A DNA stretch of 64,000 bases from Paeniglutamicibacter psychrophenolicus (GCF_017876575.1 NZ_JAGIOE010000001.1:2108001-2172000), one strand, 5' to 3'. Positions 24,078 through 33,937 are shown, counted from the stretch's first letter. Notes: generated by a model from the letters alone, not told the origin. Numbers and translations are program-made.

Positions 24078-24728
24078 ATGACCGCAACCCGTAATGTAAA
24101 GGGCCTGCTGGGCACGAAGCTCGGCATGACCCAGGTTTGGGACGAGAACAACAACCTCATCCCGGTAACCGTTGTACAGGCCGACAGCAATGTCGTCACT
24201 CAGCTGCGCAACGCAGAGCGCGATGGCTACACCGCGGTTCAGATCGGCTACGGCCAGATCGACCCGCGCAAGGTCACCCAGCCGCTCGCCGGCCACTTCG
24301 AGGCAGCAGGGGTTACCCCGCGCCGCCACGTCGTTGAGCTGCGCACTGCCGACGCCGATTCCTACGCCGCAGGCCAGGAACTCACCGTCGAAATCTTCGC
24401 CGCCGGCCAGAAGGTCGACGTCGTTGGAACTTCCAAGGGTAAGGGCTTCGCCGGCGTCATGAAGCGCCACGGCTTCCACGGTGCTCCGGCATCGCACGGT
24501 GCTCACAAGAACCACCGTAAGCCGGGCTCCATCGGCGGCGCATCGACCCCGGGCCGTGTGTTCCAGGGCCAGAAGATGGCCGGTCGCATGGGCGCCGAGC
24601 GCGTCACCACGCAGAACCTCACCGTTCACGCTGTGGATGCCGAGAAGAACCTCCTGCTGATCAAGGGTGCCGTTCCAGGCGCTCGCGGCCGCGTCGTACT
24701 CGTGCGCACCGCTGTGAAGGGAGCATAA
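24078..24728 (+). CDS. rplC: 50S ribosomal protein uL3
   Basis: Early assembly protein of the large subunit whose central extension reaches the peptidyl transferase centre. The 216 residues contain the diagnostic loop [11 protein letters not shown] with the H-G-A-H-K-N-H-R region at about residues 118-152. GGGGAGG precedes the ATG, 20 nt after rpsJ. rplD begins 4 nt after its stop. Confidence 0.97.
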   Translation: MTATRNVKGLLGTKLGMTQVWDENNNLIPVTVVQADSNVVTQLRNAERDGYTAVQIGYGQIDPRKVTQPLAGHFEAAGVTPRRHVVELRTADADSYAAGQELTVEIFAAGQKVDVVGTSKGKGFAGVMKRHGFHGAPASHGAHKNHRKPGSIGGASTPGRVFQGQKMAGRMGAERVTTQNLTVHAVDAEKNLLLIKGAVPGARGRVVLVRTAVKGA

Positions 24729-24732
24729 CTAA

Positions 24733-25335
24733 ATGTCTAAGGCACTTACTGTCGAGTTCCCTTCGGAGATCTTCGACGTTCAGACCAACGTTCCGCTGCT
24801 GCACCAGGTCGTCGTGGCCCAGCTGGCAGCTGCTCGCCAGGGCACGCACAAGACCAAGAACCGCGCCGAAGTTTCCGGTGCCGGTCGCAAGCCGTTCGCA
24901 CAGAAGGGCACCGGCCGCGCCCGTCAGGGTTCAATCCGTGCTCCTCACATGACCGGCGGTGGCGTTGTCCACGGACCGACTCCTCGCGATTACAGCCAGC
25001 GCACCCCCAAGAAGATGAAGGCTGCTGCATTGCGCGGCGCCCTGTCTGACCGCGCTCGCAACAACCGCATTCACGTCATTGAAGCCCTGGTTGAAGGCAC
25101 CACGCCGAACACCAAGGCAGCACTGGCCACCCTGCGCGCTCTGTCCGAGCGCAAGAACCTGCTCGTAGTCATCGAGCGCGCCAACGACGTTGCAGCCCTT
25201 TCGGTCCGCAACCTCCCCGAGGTCCACGTCCTGTACGTTGACCAGCTCAACACTTACGATGTGCTGGTTTCCGACGACGTTGTCTTCACCAAGGCCGCAT
25301 TCGATGCCCTGGTCCAGAAGGAGGAAGCCAAGTGA
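24733..25335 (+). CDS. rplD: 50S ribosomal protein uL4
   Basis: Large-subunit protein lining the nascent-peptide tunnel. The 200 residues carry the tunnel loop with [19 protein letters not shown] at about residues 51-69, a site where macrolide-resistance changes occur. It looks unaltered. In E. coli L4 represses its own operon. Its 3' end overlaps rplW by four bases (GTGA), implying coupled translation. Confidence 0.97.
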   Translation: MSKALTVEFPSEIFDVQTNVPLLHQVVVAQLAAARQGTHKTKNRAEVSGAGRKPFAQKGTGRARQGSIRAPHMTGGGVVHGPTPRDYSQRTPKKMKAAALRGALSDRARNNRIHVIEALVEGTTPNTKAALATLRALSERKNLLVVIERANDVAALSVRNLPEVHVLYVDQLNTYDVLVSDDVVFTKAAFDALVQKEEAK

Positions 25336-25634
25336 GCACCTTCTCAAAGGCTCCGCACGATGTGGTCATCGCACCCGTTGTTTCGGAAAAGAGCTACGGT
25401 CTGATCGACGAAGGCAAGTACACCTTCCTCGTTGACCCGCGTTCAAACAAGACGGAAATCAAGAACGCCGTGGAAGCTATCTTCTCGGTCAAGGTTGACT
25501 CCGTAAACACCCTTAATCGTGCCGGCAAGCGCAAGCGCACCAAATTCGGATGGGGGACTCGCAAGGCTACCAAGCGCGCGATCGTCTCCCTGAAGGAAGG
25601 CTCGATTGACATCTTCGGCGGTCCGCTTTCTTAA
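25332..25634 (+). CDS. rplW: 50S ribosomal protein uL23
   Basis: Protein at the tunnel exit that docks trigger factor and SRP. The 100 residues start at a GTG overlapping the rplD stop. The V-V-S-E-K-S-Y motif and the basic R-K-R-T-K-F-G-W loop are typical. It is followed after 30 nt by rplB in the conserved S10 order. Confidence 0.97.
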   Translation: MSTFSKAPHDVVIAPVVSEKSYGLIDEGKYTFLVDPRSNKTEIKNAVEAIFSVKVDSVNTLNRAGKRKRTKFGWGTRKATKRAIVSLKEGSIDIFGGPLS

Positions 25635-25664
25635 GCGGAGACCACTTTAACGAGGAATTAAACT

Positions 25665-26504
25665 ATGGGAATCCGTAAGTACAAGCCGACAACCCCGGGC
25701 CTTCGCGGCTCGAGCGTTGCCGACTTCGCAGAAATCACCCGATCGACTCCGGAAAAGTCGTTGCTTCGCCCGCTCCACAAGACTGGCGGCCGCAACAACA
25801 CCGGTAAGATCACCACCCGTCACAAGGGTGGCGGACACAAGCGCCAGTACCGTCTGATCGACTTCCGTCGCCACGACAAGGACGGCGTGCCGGCAAAGGT
25901 CGCTCACATCGAGTACGACCCGAACCGCACCGCTCGCATTGCGCTTCTTCACTACGCTGATGGAACCAAGCGTTACATCATCGCACCGAACAAGCTCTCC
26001 CAGGGCGACACCGTTGAGGCCGGCGCAAATGCCGACATCAAGCCTGGCAACAACCTGCCTTTGCGCAACATCCCGGTCGGTACCGTAATCCACGCTGTGG
26101 AATTGCGTCCCGGCGGCGGTGCAAAGATGGCTCGTTCCGCAGGTGCCTCGGTGCAGCTGGTGGCCCGTGAGGGTCGCTTCGCTCAGCTCCGTTTGCCTTC
26201 CGGCGAAATCCGCAACGTTGACGTGCGCTGCCGCGCAACCGTCGGCGAGGTCGGCAACGCCGAGCAGTCGAACATCAACTGGGGCAAGGCCGGCCGCATG
26301 CGCTGGAAGGGCGTTCGCCCGACCGTGCGTGGCGTGGCCATGAACCCTGTTGACCACCCGCATGGTGGTGGCGAAGGCAAGACGTCCGGTGGCCGTCACC
26401 CGGTCAACCCGAACGGCAAGCGCGAGGGACGCACCCGTCGTCCCAACAAGGACAGCGACAAGTTGATTGTTCGCCGTCGTCGTACCGGCAAGAACAAGCG
26501 ATAG
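25665..26504 (+). CDS. rplB: 50S ribosomal protein uL2
   Basis: Essential large-subunit protein close to the peptidyl transferase centre. The 279 residues start [12 protein letters not shown] and include the [12 protein letters not shown] segment, which holds the conserved catalytic-region histidine, and the very basic C-terminus. GAGGAATTAAACT provides the ribosome binding site. rpsS follows after 12 nt. Confidence 0.98.
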   Translation: MGIRKYKPTTPGLRGSSVADFAEITRSTPEKSLLRPLHKTGGRNNTGKITTRHKGGGHKRQYRLIDFRRHDKDGVPAKVAHIEYDPNRTARIALLHYADGTKRYIIAPNKLSQGDTVEAGANADIKPGNNLPLRNIPVGTVIHAVELRPGGGAKMARSAGASVQLVAREGRFAQLRLPSGEIRNVDVRCRATVGEVGNAEQSNINWGKAGRMRWKGVRPTVRGVAMNPVDHPHGGGEGKTSGGRHPVNPNGKREGRTRRPNKDSDKLIVRRRRTGKNKR

Positions 26505-26516
26505 GAGCCTGGAGAC

Positions 26517-26798
26517 ATGCCACGCAGCCTGAAGAAAGGCCCCTTCGTCGATCAGCACCTTTTTGTAAAGGTCGCTGCTGAGAACGAAAAGGGCACCAAA
26601 AACGTCATCAAGACGTGGTCCCGCCGTTCGATGATCATCCCCGACATGCTCGGGCACACGATCGCCGTACACGACGGACGCAAGCACATCCCCGTGTTTG
26701 TCACCGAGTCGATGGTCGGGCACAAGCTCGGCGAGTTTAGCCCGACCCGGACGTTCCGCAGCCACGTGAAGGACGACAAGAAGGGCAAGCGCCGCTAA
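26517..26798 (+). CDS. rpsS: 30S ribosomal protein uS19
   Basis: Head protein that contacts the A-site finger of the 50S subunit. The 93 residues begin [15 protein letters not shown] and end with the basic [22 protein letters not shown] and G-H-K-L-G-E-F mark the family. GGAGCCTGGAGAC supplies a strong binding site. It is separated from rplV by 57 nt, a slightly larger gap than elsewhere in this cluster. Confidence 0.98.
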   Translation: MPRSLKKGPFVDQHLFVKVAAENEKGTKNVIKTWSRRSMIIPDMLGHTIAVHDGRKHIPVFVTESMVGHKLGEFSPTRTFRSHVKDDKKGKRR

Positions 26799-26855
26799 CC
26801 CGCAAGGGTTCAGCGAGTGCTTAGCACTTCTTCGAGAGACGAGAGAAGGAAAGCA

Positions 26856-27221
26856 ATGGAAGCCAAGGCAATTGCGCGCCATATCCGCGTGACGCCTATG
26901 AAGGCCCGGCGCGTCGTCAACCTTGTTCGTGGCAAGCAGACGAACGAAGCACTGGCGATCCTGAAGTTTGCCCCGCAGGCAGCTTCAGAGCCAGTGTTCA
27001 AGGTTGTAGCATCGGCAGTGGCTAACGCCCGTGCCGCCGCAGACCGCGAGGGTGTCGCGTTCAACGAAGACGAGCTGTTCATCAGCGAAGCGTTTGTTGA
27101 CGAGGGTCCGACCATGAAGCGGTTCCAGCCGCGTGCTCAGGGTCGGGCATACCAGATCAAGAAGCGCACGAGCCACATCACTGTGGTCGTCGCAACCCCT
27201 AAGAAGGGTGGGGAAGAGTAA
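26856..27221 (+). CDS. rplV: 50S ribosomal protein uL22
   Basis: Large-subunit protein whose long beta-hairpin lines the exit tunnel near the constriction. The 121 residues start [20 protein letters not shown]. This ATG was preferred to an in-frame upstream ATG because GAAGGAAAG precedes it and the family starts here. The hairpin region [10 protein letters not shown] is intact. The stop lies one base before the rpsC start. Confidence 0.97.
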   Translation: MEAKAIARHIRVTPMKARRVVNLVRGKQTNEALAILKFAPQAASEPVFKVVASAVANARAAADREGVAFNEDELFISEAFVDEGPTMKRFQPRAQGRAYQIKKRTSHITVVVATPKKGGEE

Positions 27222-27222
27222 A

Positions 27223-28053
27223 ATGGGACAGAAGGTTAACCCGCATGGGTTCCGTCTCGGTATCACTACCGACCATGTTTCGCACTGGTTCGCCGACAGC
27301 ACCAAGGTCGGACAGCGTTACAAGGACTTCGTAAAAGAAGACATCCGTATCCGCGAACTGATGACCGTTGGCATGGAACGCGCCGGCATCGCCCGCGTGG
27401 AGATCGAGCGCACCCGTGACCGTGTTCGTGTGGATATCCACACCGCACGCCCGGGCATCGTTATCGGTCGCCGCGGCGCCGAAGCCGATCGCATCCGTGG
27501 CGAGCTCGAAAAGCTCACCGCCAAGCAGGTTCAGCTGAACATCCTCGAGGTCAAGAACCCCGAGATCGAAGCCCAGCTTGTTGCACAGGGCATCGCCGAG
27601 CAGCTTGCTTCGCGTGTGGCTTTCCGCCGCGCGATGAAGAAGGCCATGCAGTCGGCAATGCGCGCAGGTGCCAAGGGCATCCGCGTGCAGTGCTCCGGTC
27701 GTCTTGGCGGTGCAGAAATGTCCCGCAAGGAGTTCTACCGCGAAGGCCGTGTGCCGCTGCACACCCTGCGTGCGAACATCGACTACGGCAAGTTCGAAGC
27801 CAAGACCACCTTCGGCCGCATCGGCGTGAAGGTCTGGATCTACAAGGGCGACGTAACTTCGAAGGAACTGGCAGCCCAGGCTGCAGCAGCTCCGGCCCGC
27901 GGCCGCGGCGATCGTCCCGGCGGACGTCCGGGTGGACGCCCCGAAGGTGGCGAACGTCGTCGTCGCCCCGAGCGCAGCGCAGCTCCAGGTGCAGAAGCAG
28001 CTCCGGCTGTTGAGGCTCCCGCAGCAGCAGTTGCAGAAGGAGGACAGGCTTAA
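27223..28053 (+). CDS. rpsC: 30S ribosomal protein uS3 with an Arg/Gly-rich tail
   Basis: mRNA-entry protein of the small subunit with helicase-like function. The 276 residues start [13 protein letters not shown]. The KH-domain GRRG loop is at residues 82-85. Residues 214-276 form an extra tail, first Arg/Gly/Pro-rich with [15 protein letters not shown], then Ala/Pro/Glu-rich. E. coli S3 is about 233 residues, so the tail is lineage-specific. The ATG lies one base after the rplV stop, and rplP follows directly. Confidence 0.97.
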   Translation: MGQKVNPHGFRLGITTDHVSHWFADSTKVGQRYKDFVKEDIRIRELMTVGMERAGIARVEIERTRDRVRVDIHTARPGIVIGRRGAEADRIRGELEKLTAKQVQLNILEVKNPEIEAQLVAQGIAEQLASRVAFRRAMKKAMQSAMRAGAKGIRVQCSGRLGGAEMSRKEFYREGRVPLHTLRANIDYGKFEAKTTFGRIGVKVWIYKGDVTSKELAAQAAAAPARGRGDRPGGRPGGRPEGGERRRRPERSAAPGAEAAPAVEAPAAAVAEGGQA

Positions 28054-28470
28054 ATGCTTATCCCACGCCGAGTAAAGTACCGCAAGCAGCACCACCCCGG
28101 TCGGAGTGGCGCAGCTTCGGGCGGTACCACGGTAGCCTTCGGCGAGTACGGTATCCAGGCCCTTACACCGGCCTACGTTACCAACCGCCAGATCGAGGCA
28201 GCTCGTATCGCAATGACCCGCCACATCAAGCGTGGCGGCAAGGTCTGGATCAACATTTATCCGGACCGTCCGCTGACCAAGAAGCCTGCCGAAACCCGCA
28301 TGGGTTCCGGTAAGGGTTCGCCGGAATGGTGGGTCGCAAACGTAAAGCCGGGACGGGTTCTCTTTGAACTCTCCGGTGTCAGTGAAGAGGTAGCACGCGA
28401 GGCATTGCGCCTGGCAATCCACAAGCTGCCGTTGAAGGCACGCATTGTGCGTCGCGAAGGTGGTGAATAG
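28054..28470 (+). CDS. rplP: 50S ribosomal protein uL16
   Basis: Large-subunit protein near the A site, needed for tRNA accommodation. The 138 residues begin [19 protein letters not shown] and contain the R-M-G-S-G-K-G loop near residue 80. The ATG abuts the rpsC TAA with no spacer, so translation is probably coupled. rpmC starts 2 nt after its stop. Confidence 0.97.
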   Translation: MLIPRRVKYRKQHHPGRSGAASGGTTVAFGEYGIQALTPAYVTNRQIEAARIAMTRHIKRGGKVWINIYPDRPLTKKPAETRMGSGKGSPEWWVANVKPGRVLFELSGVSEEVAREALRLAIHKLPLKARIVRREGGE

Positions 28471-28472
28471 GA

Positions 28473-28742
28473 ATGGCAATCGGATCCAAGGATCTAGCAA
28501 CCGAAGCACTGGACGGCTTTGATAACGCCCGTCTGGTCGAGGAGCTCAAGAAGGCCAAGGAGGAGCTGTTCAACCTCCGTTTCCAGTCGGCCACCGGTCA
28601 GCTCGAATCGCATGGCAACCTGAAGGCTGTCAAGCGTGACATCGCTCGTATCTACACCGTGCTTCGCGAACGCGAGCTGGGCATTCGTCCCGACGTTGTA
28701 GTGCCGGTCGAAGAGACCAAGAAGAGCAAGGAAGCCAAGTAA
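28473..28742 (+). CDS. rpmC: 50S ribosomal protein uL29
   Basis: Small helical protein next to uL23 at the tunnel exit. The 89 residues contain the two-helix core, with [16 protein letters not shown] and G-Q-L-E-S-H-G-N-L. An N-terminal extension and a C-terminal K/E tail make it longer than the E. coli protein of 63 residues. Its TAA overlaps the rpsQ ATG (TAATG). Confidence 0.96.
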   Translation: MAIGSKDLATEALDGFDNARLVEELKKAKEELFNLRFQSATGQLESHGNLKAVKRDIARIYTVLRERELGIRPDVVVPVEETKKSKEAK

Positions 28743-29029
28743 TGAGCGAGAAGGATAACGTCGTGGATGCAGCTGCAGAGCGCAACGACCGCAAGACCCT
28801 CCGTGGTTACGTGGTTTCCGACAAGATGCAGAAGACCATCGTCGTTGACGTCGAGGACCGTGTAAAGCACGCCCTCTACGGCAAGGTCATGCGTCGCAAC
28901 AAGAACGTCAAGGCTCACGACGAAGAGAACAGCGCCGGCATCGGCGACCTCGTTCTCATCGCCGAGACCCGCCCGCTGTCTGCCGACAAGCGCTGGCGCC
29001 TCGTGGAAATCCTCGAAAAGGCCAAGTAA
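28742..29029 (+). CDS. rpsQ: 30S ribosomal protein uS17
   Basis: Early small-subunit assembly protein with an OB fold. The 95 residues carry the family core [16 protein letters not shown] and end [11 protein letters not shown]. It overlaps rpmC by one base. It is the last gene of this transcription unit because an intrinsic terminator follows 39 nt later. That differs from organisms in which rplN follows directly. Confidence 0.97.
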   Translation: MSEKDNVVDAAAERNDRKTLRGYVVSDKMQKTIVVDVEDRVKHALYGKVMRRNKNVKAHDEENSAGIGDLVLIAETRPLSADKRWRLVEILEKAK

Positions 29030-29068
29030 GCCCTTTCGCTGGTTTTCACTCTGACGTGAACCAAGCTC

Positions 29069-29115
29069 AACACCCCGGGACCGCTGGATTTATCCAGCCG
29101 GTGCCGGGGTGTTTT
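29069..29115 (+). terminator. intrinsic terminator after rpsQ
   Basis: AACACCCCGG (29069-29078) pairs with CCGGGGTGTT (29104-29113), with an inner stem 29081-29087 pairing with 29094-29101. TTTT overlaps the end. It separates the S10 genes from the hydrolase gene and the rplN unit. Confidence 0.85.
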
Positions 29116-29205
29116 GCGTTCCGGCGGATACACCGCCGGTAGCATGGGAGCCTTGGCCCGGCCCCGGAGCGGCAGGCTTCAGCACAAGCGGTGGGGAGCA
29201 CCACG

Positions 29206-30186
29206 ATGGGCAATGCCGGAGCGGGACGGGTGCGGGTGGTCCGAGCTCCCAAAACCCGTGGCCTGCTCCCCTTGGTTCTTGCCGGGGCGCTGTTGGCGGC
29301 CCTGCCGCACCTGGACTTCGCAGCCTCCAGGTCCCTGGCGGTGCTCCAGGCACTGCTTCCGGTCCTCTGCCTGGCCGCGCTGGCGCTGGGCCCGGTGCTG
29401 GCCTATCGACGCGCCTGGATTCCAGCGACGGTGCTGCTGGGGTGCACGGCCCTGTCGTTGGCCCCCGTACTCCAACCCGTTGCCGGGGGAGCGTGCGGAC
29501 CGGGGGAGCCGGTCACGGTGCTGTCCCTGAACGCCGGGCGCGGGCATGCCGATCCGTCGATCATTGCCGCTGCGATCATCGCCTCCGCCCCGGATGTGCT
29601 GGTGCTGGTCGAGGCAAGCGAACCGATGCTGCAGGCATTGGCCACGGCACTGCCACAGTGGCACTACACCAACAGGACCGGGCCCGTTGTCACCGGGGGA
29701 GCAGTGGATACCGTCATCCTCTCCAAGCACCCGATGCATTCCGAGGCGCCCGCAGCCCGGCAATCGGCAGGCTCGCTCTTTGACGTACCCGTGGCGGCCA
29801 TCGACCACCCGCGGGCGGGCCGGATCCGTGTGGCAGGGATCCATCCGGTGCCGCCAACCCACGGCCCGGACTCCTGGGCCGGCACCTTGGCCACCGCGGA
29901 ACGCTGGACGGGGCAAAACACCGACTTGCCGCTCGTGCTGGCGGGGGACTTCAACGCCACCAGGGCGCACCCCGGGTTCCGGGCACTGGCGCACGGATTT
30001 TCTGATGCTTCCCCGGCGTTCGGGCCCCTGGCCGCCGCAACCTGGCCGGCCAACGGCGCGGTTCCCGCCTTTGCCGCCATCGACCACGTGCTGGTCCGCG
30101 GCCTTGGCATCATGGACTCCTCGCGCATTGCGGTGGAGGGAACCGACCACCTCGGGATCGTGGCCAAGCTGTCCAGCTGCCGGTGA
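29206..30186 (+). CDS. membrane-anchored endonuclease/exonuclease/phosphatase-fold hydrolase (VanJ-like topology)
   Basis: The 326 residues combine three N-terminal transmembrane helices (about 18-35, 43-66, 72-90) with an EEP-fold catalytic domain. The EEP set is complete: N109, E136, H213, GDFN with D248 and N250, IDH with D293 and H294, and TDH with D314 and H315. The predicted topology places the domain outside the membrane. The same architecture is known from actinobacterial VanJ, which acts on lipid-linked cell-wall precursors and affects teicoplanin resistance. That role is inferred here. ATG at 29206 has GGGGAG 7 nt upstream; GTG at 29191 is the alternative. It splits the S10 and spc ribosomal clusters. 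Confidence 0.85.
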   Translation: MGNAGAGRVRVVRAPKTRGLLPLVLAGALLAALPHLDFAASRSLAVLQALLPVLCLAALALGPVLAYRRAWIPATVLLGCTALSLAPVLQPVAGGACGPGEPVTVLSLNAGRGHADPSIIAAAIIASAPDVLVLVEASEPMLQALATALPQWHYTNRTGPVVTGGAVDTVILSKHPMHSEAPAARQSAGSLFDVPVAAIDHPRAGRIRVAGIHPVPPTHGPDSWAGTLATAERWTGQNTDLPLVLAGDFNATRAHPGFRALAHGFSDASPAFGPLAAATWPANGAVPAFAAIDHVLVRGLGIMDSSRIAVEGTDHLGIVAKLSSCR

Positions 30187-30260
30187 GCGACCGGCCATCG
30201 GCACCCGAATCGACGCGGATCATGTGACCAAGGACCCCATGTTGCCCCATAGCACACGGT

Positions 30261-30289
30261 TTCGGGATCACGCATTCTTGCGGTAGACT
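30261..30289 (+). promoter_or_regulatory. candidate rplN promoter
   Basis: TTCGGG (30261-30266), 17 bp, TAGACT (30284-30289). The -10 is identical to those proposed for tuf and rplM. A start near 30296 would give a leader of about 258 nt. Confidence 0.4.
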
Positions 30290-30325
30290 TTTTATTCTGT
30301 GCGCGTTAAGTATGGGGACTATCCA

Positions 30326-30363
30326 CCTCCTGCGTAAGGCATAGTGCAGCCGGAGGGTTTTTT
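30326..30363 (+). terminator. attenuator-like hairpin in the rplN leader
   Basis: CCTCC plus TGC (30326-30333) can pair with GCA and GGAGG (30346-30356) around a loop with a small bulge. A run of six T residues follows, GTTTTTTA. It would lie only about 30 nt into the transcript. This suggests early termination control, but the stem is short. Confidence 0.4.
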
Positions 30364-30553
30364 ACGGGCCCGGAAGGTTGTGCGGCACAGCTCTGAGCCT
30401 AAGCCTCGGCCCTGCTTCCCCAGCATCATGTTGTTGCGCATTCGTGCGTTGCGAACAGCGGTGTATGGAGGTGGGGGTAAGCAGAAGCTGAGATGGACCA
30501 TATCCGTTCCGCAAGGCTCCCTAGGAGAACCAGCGAGACGACAGGAGTAAAAA

Positions 30554-30922
30554 GTGATTCAGCAGGAATCGCGACTGAAGGTTGCCGACAACACCGGTGC
30601 TAAGGAAATCCTTACCATTCGTGTTCTCGGTGGCTCTGGCCGTCGCTATGCAGGCATCGGCGACGTAATCGTCGCCACCGTCAAGGATGCAATCCCTGGC
30701 GGAAACGTAAAGAAGGGTGACGTCGTCAAGGCTGTCATCGTTCGCACCAAGAAGGAGCGCCGTCGTGTAGACGGTTCCTACATCAAGTTCGACGAGAACG
30801 CAGCTGTCATCCTCAAGGCTGACGGCGAGCCCCGCGGAACCCGTATTTTCGGACCGGTTGGGCGTGAACTTCGCGACAAGAAGTTCATGAAGATCGTTTC
30901 CCTGGCTCCGGAGGTGCTGTAA
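30554..30922 (+). CDS. rplN: 50S ribosomal protein uL14
   Basis: Interface protein that binds 16S rRNA helix 14 and the silencing factor RsfS. The 122 residues begin at GTG with [17 protein letters not shown], and the [12 protein letters not shown] motif lies near the end. GACAGGAG lies about 8 nt upstream. First gene of the spc unit, here under its own promoter. rplX starts 2 nt after its stop. Confidence 0.97.
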   Translation: MIQQESRLKVADNTGAKEILTIRVLGGSGRRYAGIGDVIVATVKDAIPGGNVKKGDVVKAVIVRTKKERRRVDGSYIKFDENAAVILKADGEPRGTRIFGPVGRELRDKKFMKIVSLAPEVL

Positions 30923-30924
30923 CC

Positions 30925-31269
30925 ATGGGTGCAAAAATTAAGAAGGGTGACCTTGTTCAGGTCATCGCCGGTTCCGACCGCAACAAGCAGGGCAAGGTGC
31001 TGAAGGTATTCCCCGCAGCGCAGCGCGTTCTTGTTGAGGGCGTCAACCGCGTCACCAAGCACACCAAGGCCGGCCAGACCGAGCGTGGCACGCAGACCGG
31101 TGGCATTGAGGTCGTTGAGGCCCCGATGCACATCTCGAATGTCGCAATCGTTGACCCGGAGACCAAGAAGCCGACCCGCGTTGGCTTCCGCGAGGAAACC
31201 GTGGAGAAGAACGGCGTGTCCAAGACCGTCCGTGTTCGCTTCGCCAAGTCTTCCGGAAAGGCACTGTAA
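30925..31269 (+). CDS. rplX: 50S ribosomal protein uL24
   Basis: Assembly-initiator protein of the large subunit with a KOW motif: [18 protein letters not shown] at about residues 5-22. The 114 residues are typical. The stop TAA overlaps the rplE ATG by one base. GGAGG lies at the end of rplN. Confidence 0.97.
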   Translation: MGAKIKKGDLVQVIAGSDRNKQGKVLKVFPAAQRVLVEGVNRVTKHTKAGQTERGTQTGGIEVVEAPMHISNVAIVDPETKKPTRVGFREETVEKNGVSKTVRVRFAKSSGKAL

Positions 31270-31838
31270 TGACTGAAGCAGCTGTGAACATCCAGCCCCG
31301 CCTCAAGGCCAAGTACAAGTCTGAAATCCGCGAAGTCCTGACGAGCGAGTTCAACTACGCCAACCCGATGCAGGTCCCTGGCCTGGTCAAGGTTGTTGTG
31401 AACATGGGTGTCGGCGAAGCCGCCAAGGACTCCAAGCTCATCGAAGGCGCAGTCCGCGACCTCACCGCCATCACCGGCCAGAAGCCGTTGGTAACCAAGG
31501 CACGCAAGTCGATCGCACAGTTCAAGCTGCGCGAAGGCATGCCGATTGGTACCCACGCCACCCTGCGCGGAGATCGCATGTGGGAATTCGTGGATCGTCT
31601 GGTGTCGCTGGCACTGCCGCGTATCCGTGACTTCCGTGGCCTGAGCCCGAAGCAGTTCGACGGCAACGGCAACTACACCTTCGGTCTCACGGAACAGTCC
31701 ATGTTCCACGAAATCGATGTTGATTCCGTTGACCGCGTTCGCGGCATGGACATCACCGTAGTGACCACCGCGAAGACCGACGACGAAGGCCGCGCCTTGC
31801 TCAAGGCCCTGGGCTTCCCGTTCAAGACCGCCAACTAG
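31269..31838 (+). CDS. rplE: 50S ribosomal protein uL5
   Basis: Binds 5S rRNA and contacts P-site tRNA. The 189 residues include [22 protein letters not shown] and [10 protein letters not shown]. The start overlaps rplX (TAATG). In mycobacteria and many firmicutes the zinc-type uS14 gene follows here. In this window only 62 nt separate rplE from rpsH, and no uS14 frame is present. Confidence 0.97.
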   Translation: MTEAAVNIQPRLKAKYKSEIREVLTSEFNYANPMQVPGLVKVVVNMGVGEAAKDSKLIEGAVRDLTAITGQKPLVTKARKSIAQFKLREGMPIGTHATLRGDRMWEFVDRLVSLALPRIRDFRGLSPKQFDGNGNYTFGLTEQSMFHEIDVDSVDRVRGMDITVVTTAKTDDEGRALLKALGFPFKTAN

Positions 31839-31900
31839 ATCAACTACGTTGCAGGTCCGCGCTTGCGCGGAAACCGTAGCGAGGAAGGGCAGAAGCCCAA

Positions 31901-32299
31901 ATGACAATGACAGATCCTGTCGCAGATATGCTGACTCGTCTGCGCAACGCCAACTCGGCTTACCACGACACGGTTTCCATGCCGTCGTCGAAGCTGAAGG
32001 TACGCGTTGCCCAGATCCTCAAGGAACAGGGCTACATCGGCTCGTTCGTTGAGGAAGCAGCGGAGGTTGGCAAGAAGCTGACCATCACCCTGAAGTTCGG
32101 CCCGAGCCGCGAGCGTTCAATCGCTGGCGTTCGCCGTATTTCGAAGCCGGGCCTGCGTGTATACGCAAAGTCCACCAATTTGCCGCACGTCCTTGGTGGC
32201 CTCGGCATTGCAATCCTGTCCACGTCCTCCGGTCTCCTCACGGACCGCCAGGCAGCCAAGAAGGGCGTAGGTGGGGAAGTCCTCGCCTACGTCTGGTAA
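31901..32299 (+). CDS. rpsH: 30S ribosomal protein uS8
   Basis: Central small-subunit assembly protein; in E. coli it also represses the spc operon. The 132 residues carry [13 protein letters not shown] and the C-terminal [12 protein letters not shown] core. Two start codons lie two residues apart (31901 and 31907). GAGGAAGGG fits either. It directly follows rplE because no rpsN lies between. Confidence 0.97.
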   Translation: MTMTDPVADMLTRLRNANSAYHDTVSMPSSKLKVRVAQILKEQGYIGSFVEEAAEVGKKLTITLKFGPSRERSIAGVRRISKPGLRVYAKSTNLPHVLGGLGIAILSTSSGLLTDRQAAKKGVGGEVLAYVW

Positions 32300-32320
32300 C
32301 GGGAAAGGGAGAAAGAAACC

Positions 32321-32857
32321 ATGTCACGTATTGGACGTCTTCCGATCACTGTTCCTGCCGGCGTTGAGCTCAAGATTGATGGCGACGTTGTCTCCGTCAA
32401 GGGCGCCAAGGGCGAACTGACCCACACCGTAGCAAGCCCGATCGCTGTTGTTCTCGAAGAGAACACCGTGACCGTGTCCCGCCCGAACGACGAGCGCGAT
32501 TCGCGTTCGCTGCACGGCTTGACCCGCACCCTGATCGAAAACATGATCATCGGTGTCACCGCTGGCTACGAAAAGAAGCTCGAAATCCACGGTACCGGTT
32601 ACCGCGTTGCAGCAAAGGGCTCGAACCTCGAGTTCGCCCTTGGCTTCTCGCACCCGGTTGTTGTCGAGGCTCCCGAGGGCATTGCCTTCGTGGTCGAGGG
32701 CAACACCAAGATCACCGTTTCGGGTATCAACAAGCAGCAGGTTGGCGAAGTATCCGCCAACATCCGCAAGCTCCGCAAGCCTGACCCGTACAAGGGCAAG
32801 GGCGTTCGGTACGCTGGCGAAATCATCCGCCGCAAGGTCGGAAAGGCTGGTAAGTAA
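32321..32857 (+). CDS. rplF: 50S ribosomal protein uL6
   Basis: Large-subunit protein near the factor-binding site. The 178 residues form the usual two repeated domains. Residues 1-80 start [16 protein letters not shown]. The second domain ends [12 protein letters not shown] with a basic tail. GGGAAAGGGAGAAAG precedes the ATG. rplR begins 2 nt after the stop. Confidence 0.97.
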   Translation: MSRIGRLPITVPAGVELKIDGDVVSVKGAKGELTHTVASPIAVVLEENTVTVSRPNDERDSRSLHGLTRTLIENMIIGVTAGYEKKLEIHGTGYRVAAKGSNLEFALGFSHPVVVEAPEGIAFVVEGNTKITVSGINKQQVGEVSANIRKLRKPDPYKGKGVRYAGEIIRRKVGKAGK

Positions 32858-32859
32858 CC

Positions 32860-33231
32860 ATGGCTCTCGGAATCAAGGGTAAGAGCAAGGCAGCCGCACG
32901 CGGCCGTCGCCACCTGCGCGTTCGCAAGCGCATCACCGGCACCGAGGTGCGTCCGCGCCTGGTCGTCAACCGTTCGGCGCGCCACATCTTCGTCCAGGTC
33001 GTTGACGACAGCAAGGGCATCACCCTTGCCTACGCGTCGACGATGGAAGCCGACATGCGCGGCTTCGAAGGTGACAAGTCCGCCAAGGCCAAGCGCGTTG
33101 GTGAGCTCGTCGCCGAGCGCGCCAAGGCCGCAGGCATCGAATCCGTGGTCTTCGACCGCGGCGGCAACAAGTACCACGGTCGCGTGGCTGCCGTTGCTGA
33201 CGGTGCACGCGAAGGTGGGCTGGCGCTGTGA
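32860..33231 (+). CDS. rplR: 50S ribosomal protein uL18
   Basis: 5S rRNA-binding protein. The 123 residues show the basic N-terminus and the [18 protein letters not shown] core, ending [12 protein letters not shown]. It starts 2 nt after rplF and overlaps the GTG of rpsE by four bases (GTGA), so rpsE is probably translated by coupling. Confidence 0.97.
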   Translation: MALGIKGKSKAAARGRRHLRVRKRITGTEVRPRLVVNRSARHIFVQVVDDSKGITLAYASTMEADMRGFEGDKSAKAKRVGELVAERAKAAGIESVVFDRGGNKYHGRVAAVADGAREGGLAL

Positions 33232-33935
33232 GCGAAGCAACTAACAAGAAGGAAACTCAGGTGTCTGAAGCTACTGAGGCAGTCGCGACTGCTCCTGCCG
33301 CTGACAAGGCCGGAGCCGCTCGCGGCGAAGGCCGTGGACGTGGCGGCGAAGGCCGTGGCCGTGGCGAGGGTCGTGGCCGTGGCCGCGACCAGAAGGACAG
33401 CCGCAACGATGACAAGGACAAGTTCCTTGAGCGCGTTGTAGCCATCAACCGCGTATCCAAGGTCGTCAAGGGTGGTCGTCGCTTTAGCTTCACCGCGCTT
33501 GTGGTTGTGGGTGACGGCAACGGTCTCGTTGGCGTTGGCTACGGCAAGGCCAAGGAAGTTCCGGCAGCAATCGCCAAGGGCGTTGAAGAAGCCAAGAAGT
33601 CCTTCTTCCGCGTTCCCCGCGTCGGCACCACCATCCCGCACCTGGTGCAGGGTGAAGCCGCTGCCGGCGTTGTCCTCCTGCGTCCGGCCGCTCCGGGTAC
33701 CGGCGTTATCGCCGGTGGTCCGGTTCGCGCCGTACTGGAATGCGCAGGCATCCATGATGTTCTGTCGAAGTCCATGGGCTCGAGCAACCAGATCAACATC
33801 GTCCACGGCACCGTTGCCGCACTGAAGCTCCTTGAAGAGCCTCAGGCAGTAGCAGCACGTCGTGGCCTGCCGTTGGAAGAAGTTGTTTCGGCACAGATGC
33901 TCTGGAACATCCAGAACCAGAAGGCAGGTGCGTAA
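33228..33935 (+). CDS. rpsE: 30S ribosomal protein uS5 with an Arg/Gly-repeat N-terminus
   Basis: Accuracy and mRNA-helicase protein of the small subunit. At 235 residues it is much longer than E. coli S5 (about 167). Residues 32-53 form an Arg/Gly/Glu repeat built on GEGRGRG units, preceded by an Ala-rich acidic stretch. The conserved domain begins near residue 65 ([19 protein letters not shown]) and is intact. The start GTG overlaps rplR. A GTG at 33261 with a weaker context would remove only ten residues, so the RG tract is translated either way. Confidence 0.96.
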   Translation: MSEATNKKETQVSEATEAVATAPAADKAGAARGEGRGRGGEGRGRGEGRGRGRDQKDSRNDDKDKFLERVVAINRVSKVVKGGRRFSFTALVVVGDGNGLVGVGYGKAKEVPAAIAKGVEEAKKSFFRVPRVGTTIPHLVQGEAAAGVVLLRPAAPGTGVIAGGPVRAVLECAGIHDVLSKSMGSSNQINIVHGTVAALKLLEEPQAVAARRGLPLEEVVSAQMLWNIQNQKAGA

Positions 33936-33937
33936 TA

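Larger units (their letters stand above)
30187..30553 (+). promoter_or_regulatory. promoter and leader region of the spc cluster
   Basis: This 367-bp gap before rplN has no convincing gene. It holds a candidate promoter at 30261-30289 and an attenuator-like hairpin at 30326-30363. About 190 nt of leader follow, ending in GACAGGAG before the rplN GTG. Confidence 0.5.

Noticed and set aside
33310-33390. Short tandem repeats as a possible CRISPR or DNA repeat element
   Set aside because: They encode the Arg/Gly repeat of uS5, keep the reading frame and have no spacers.
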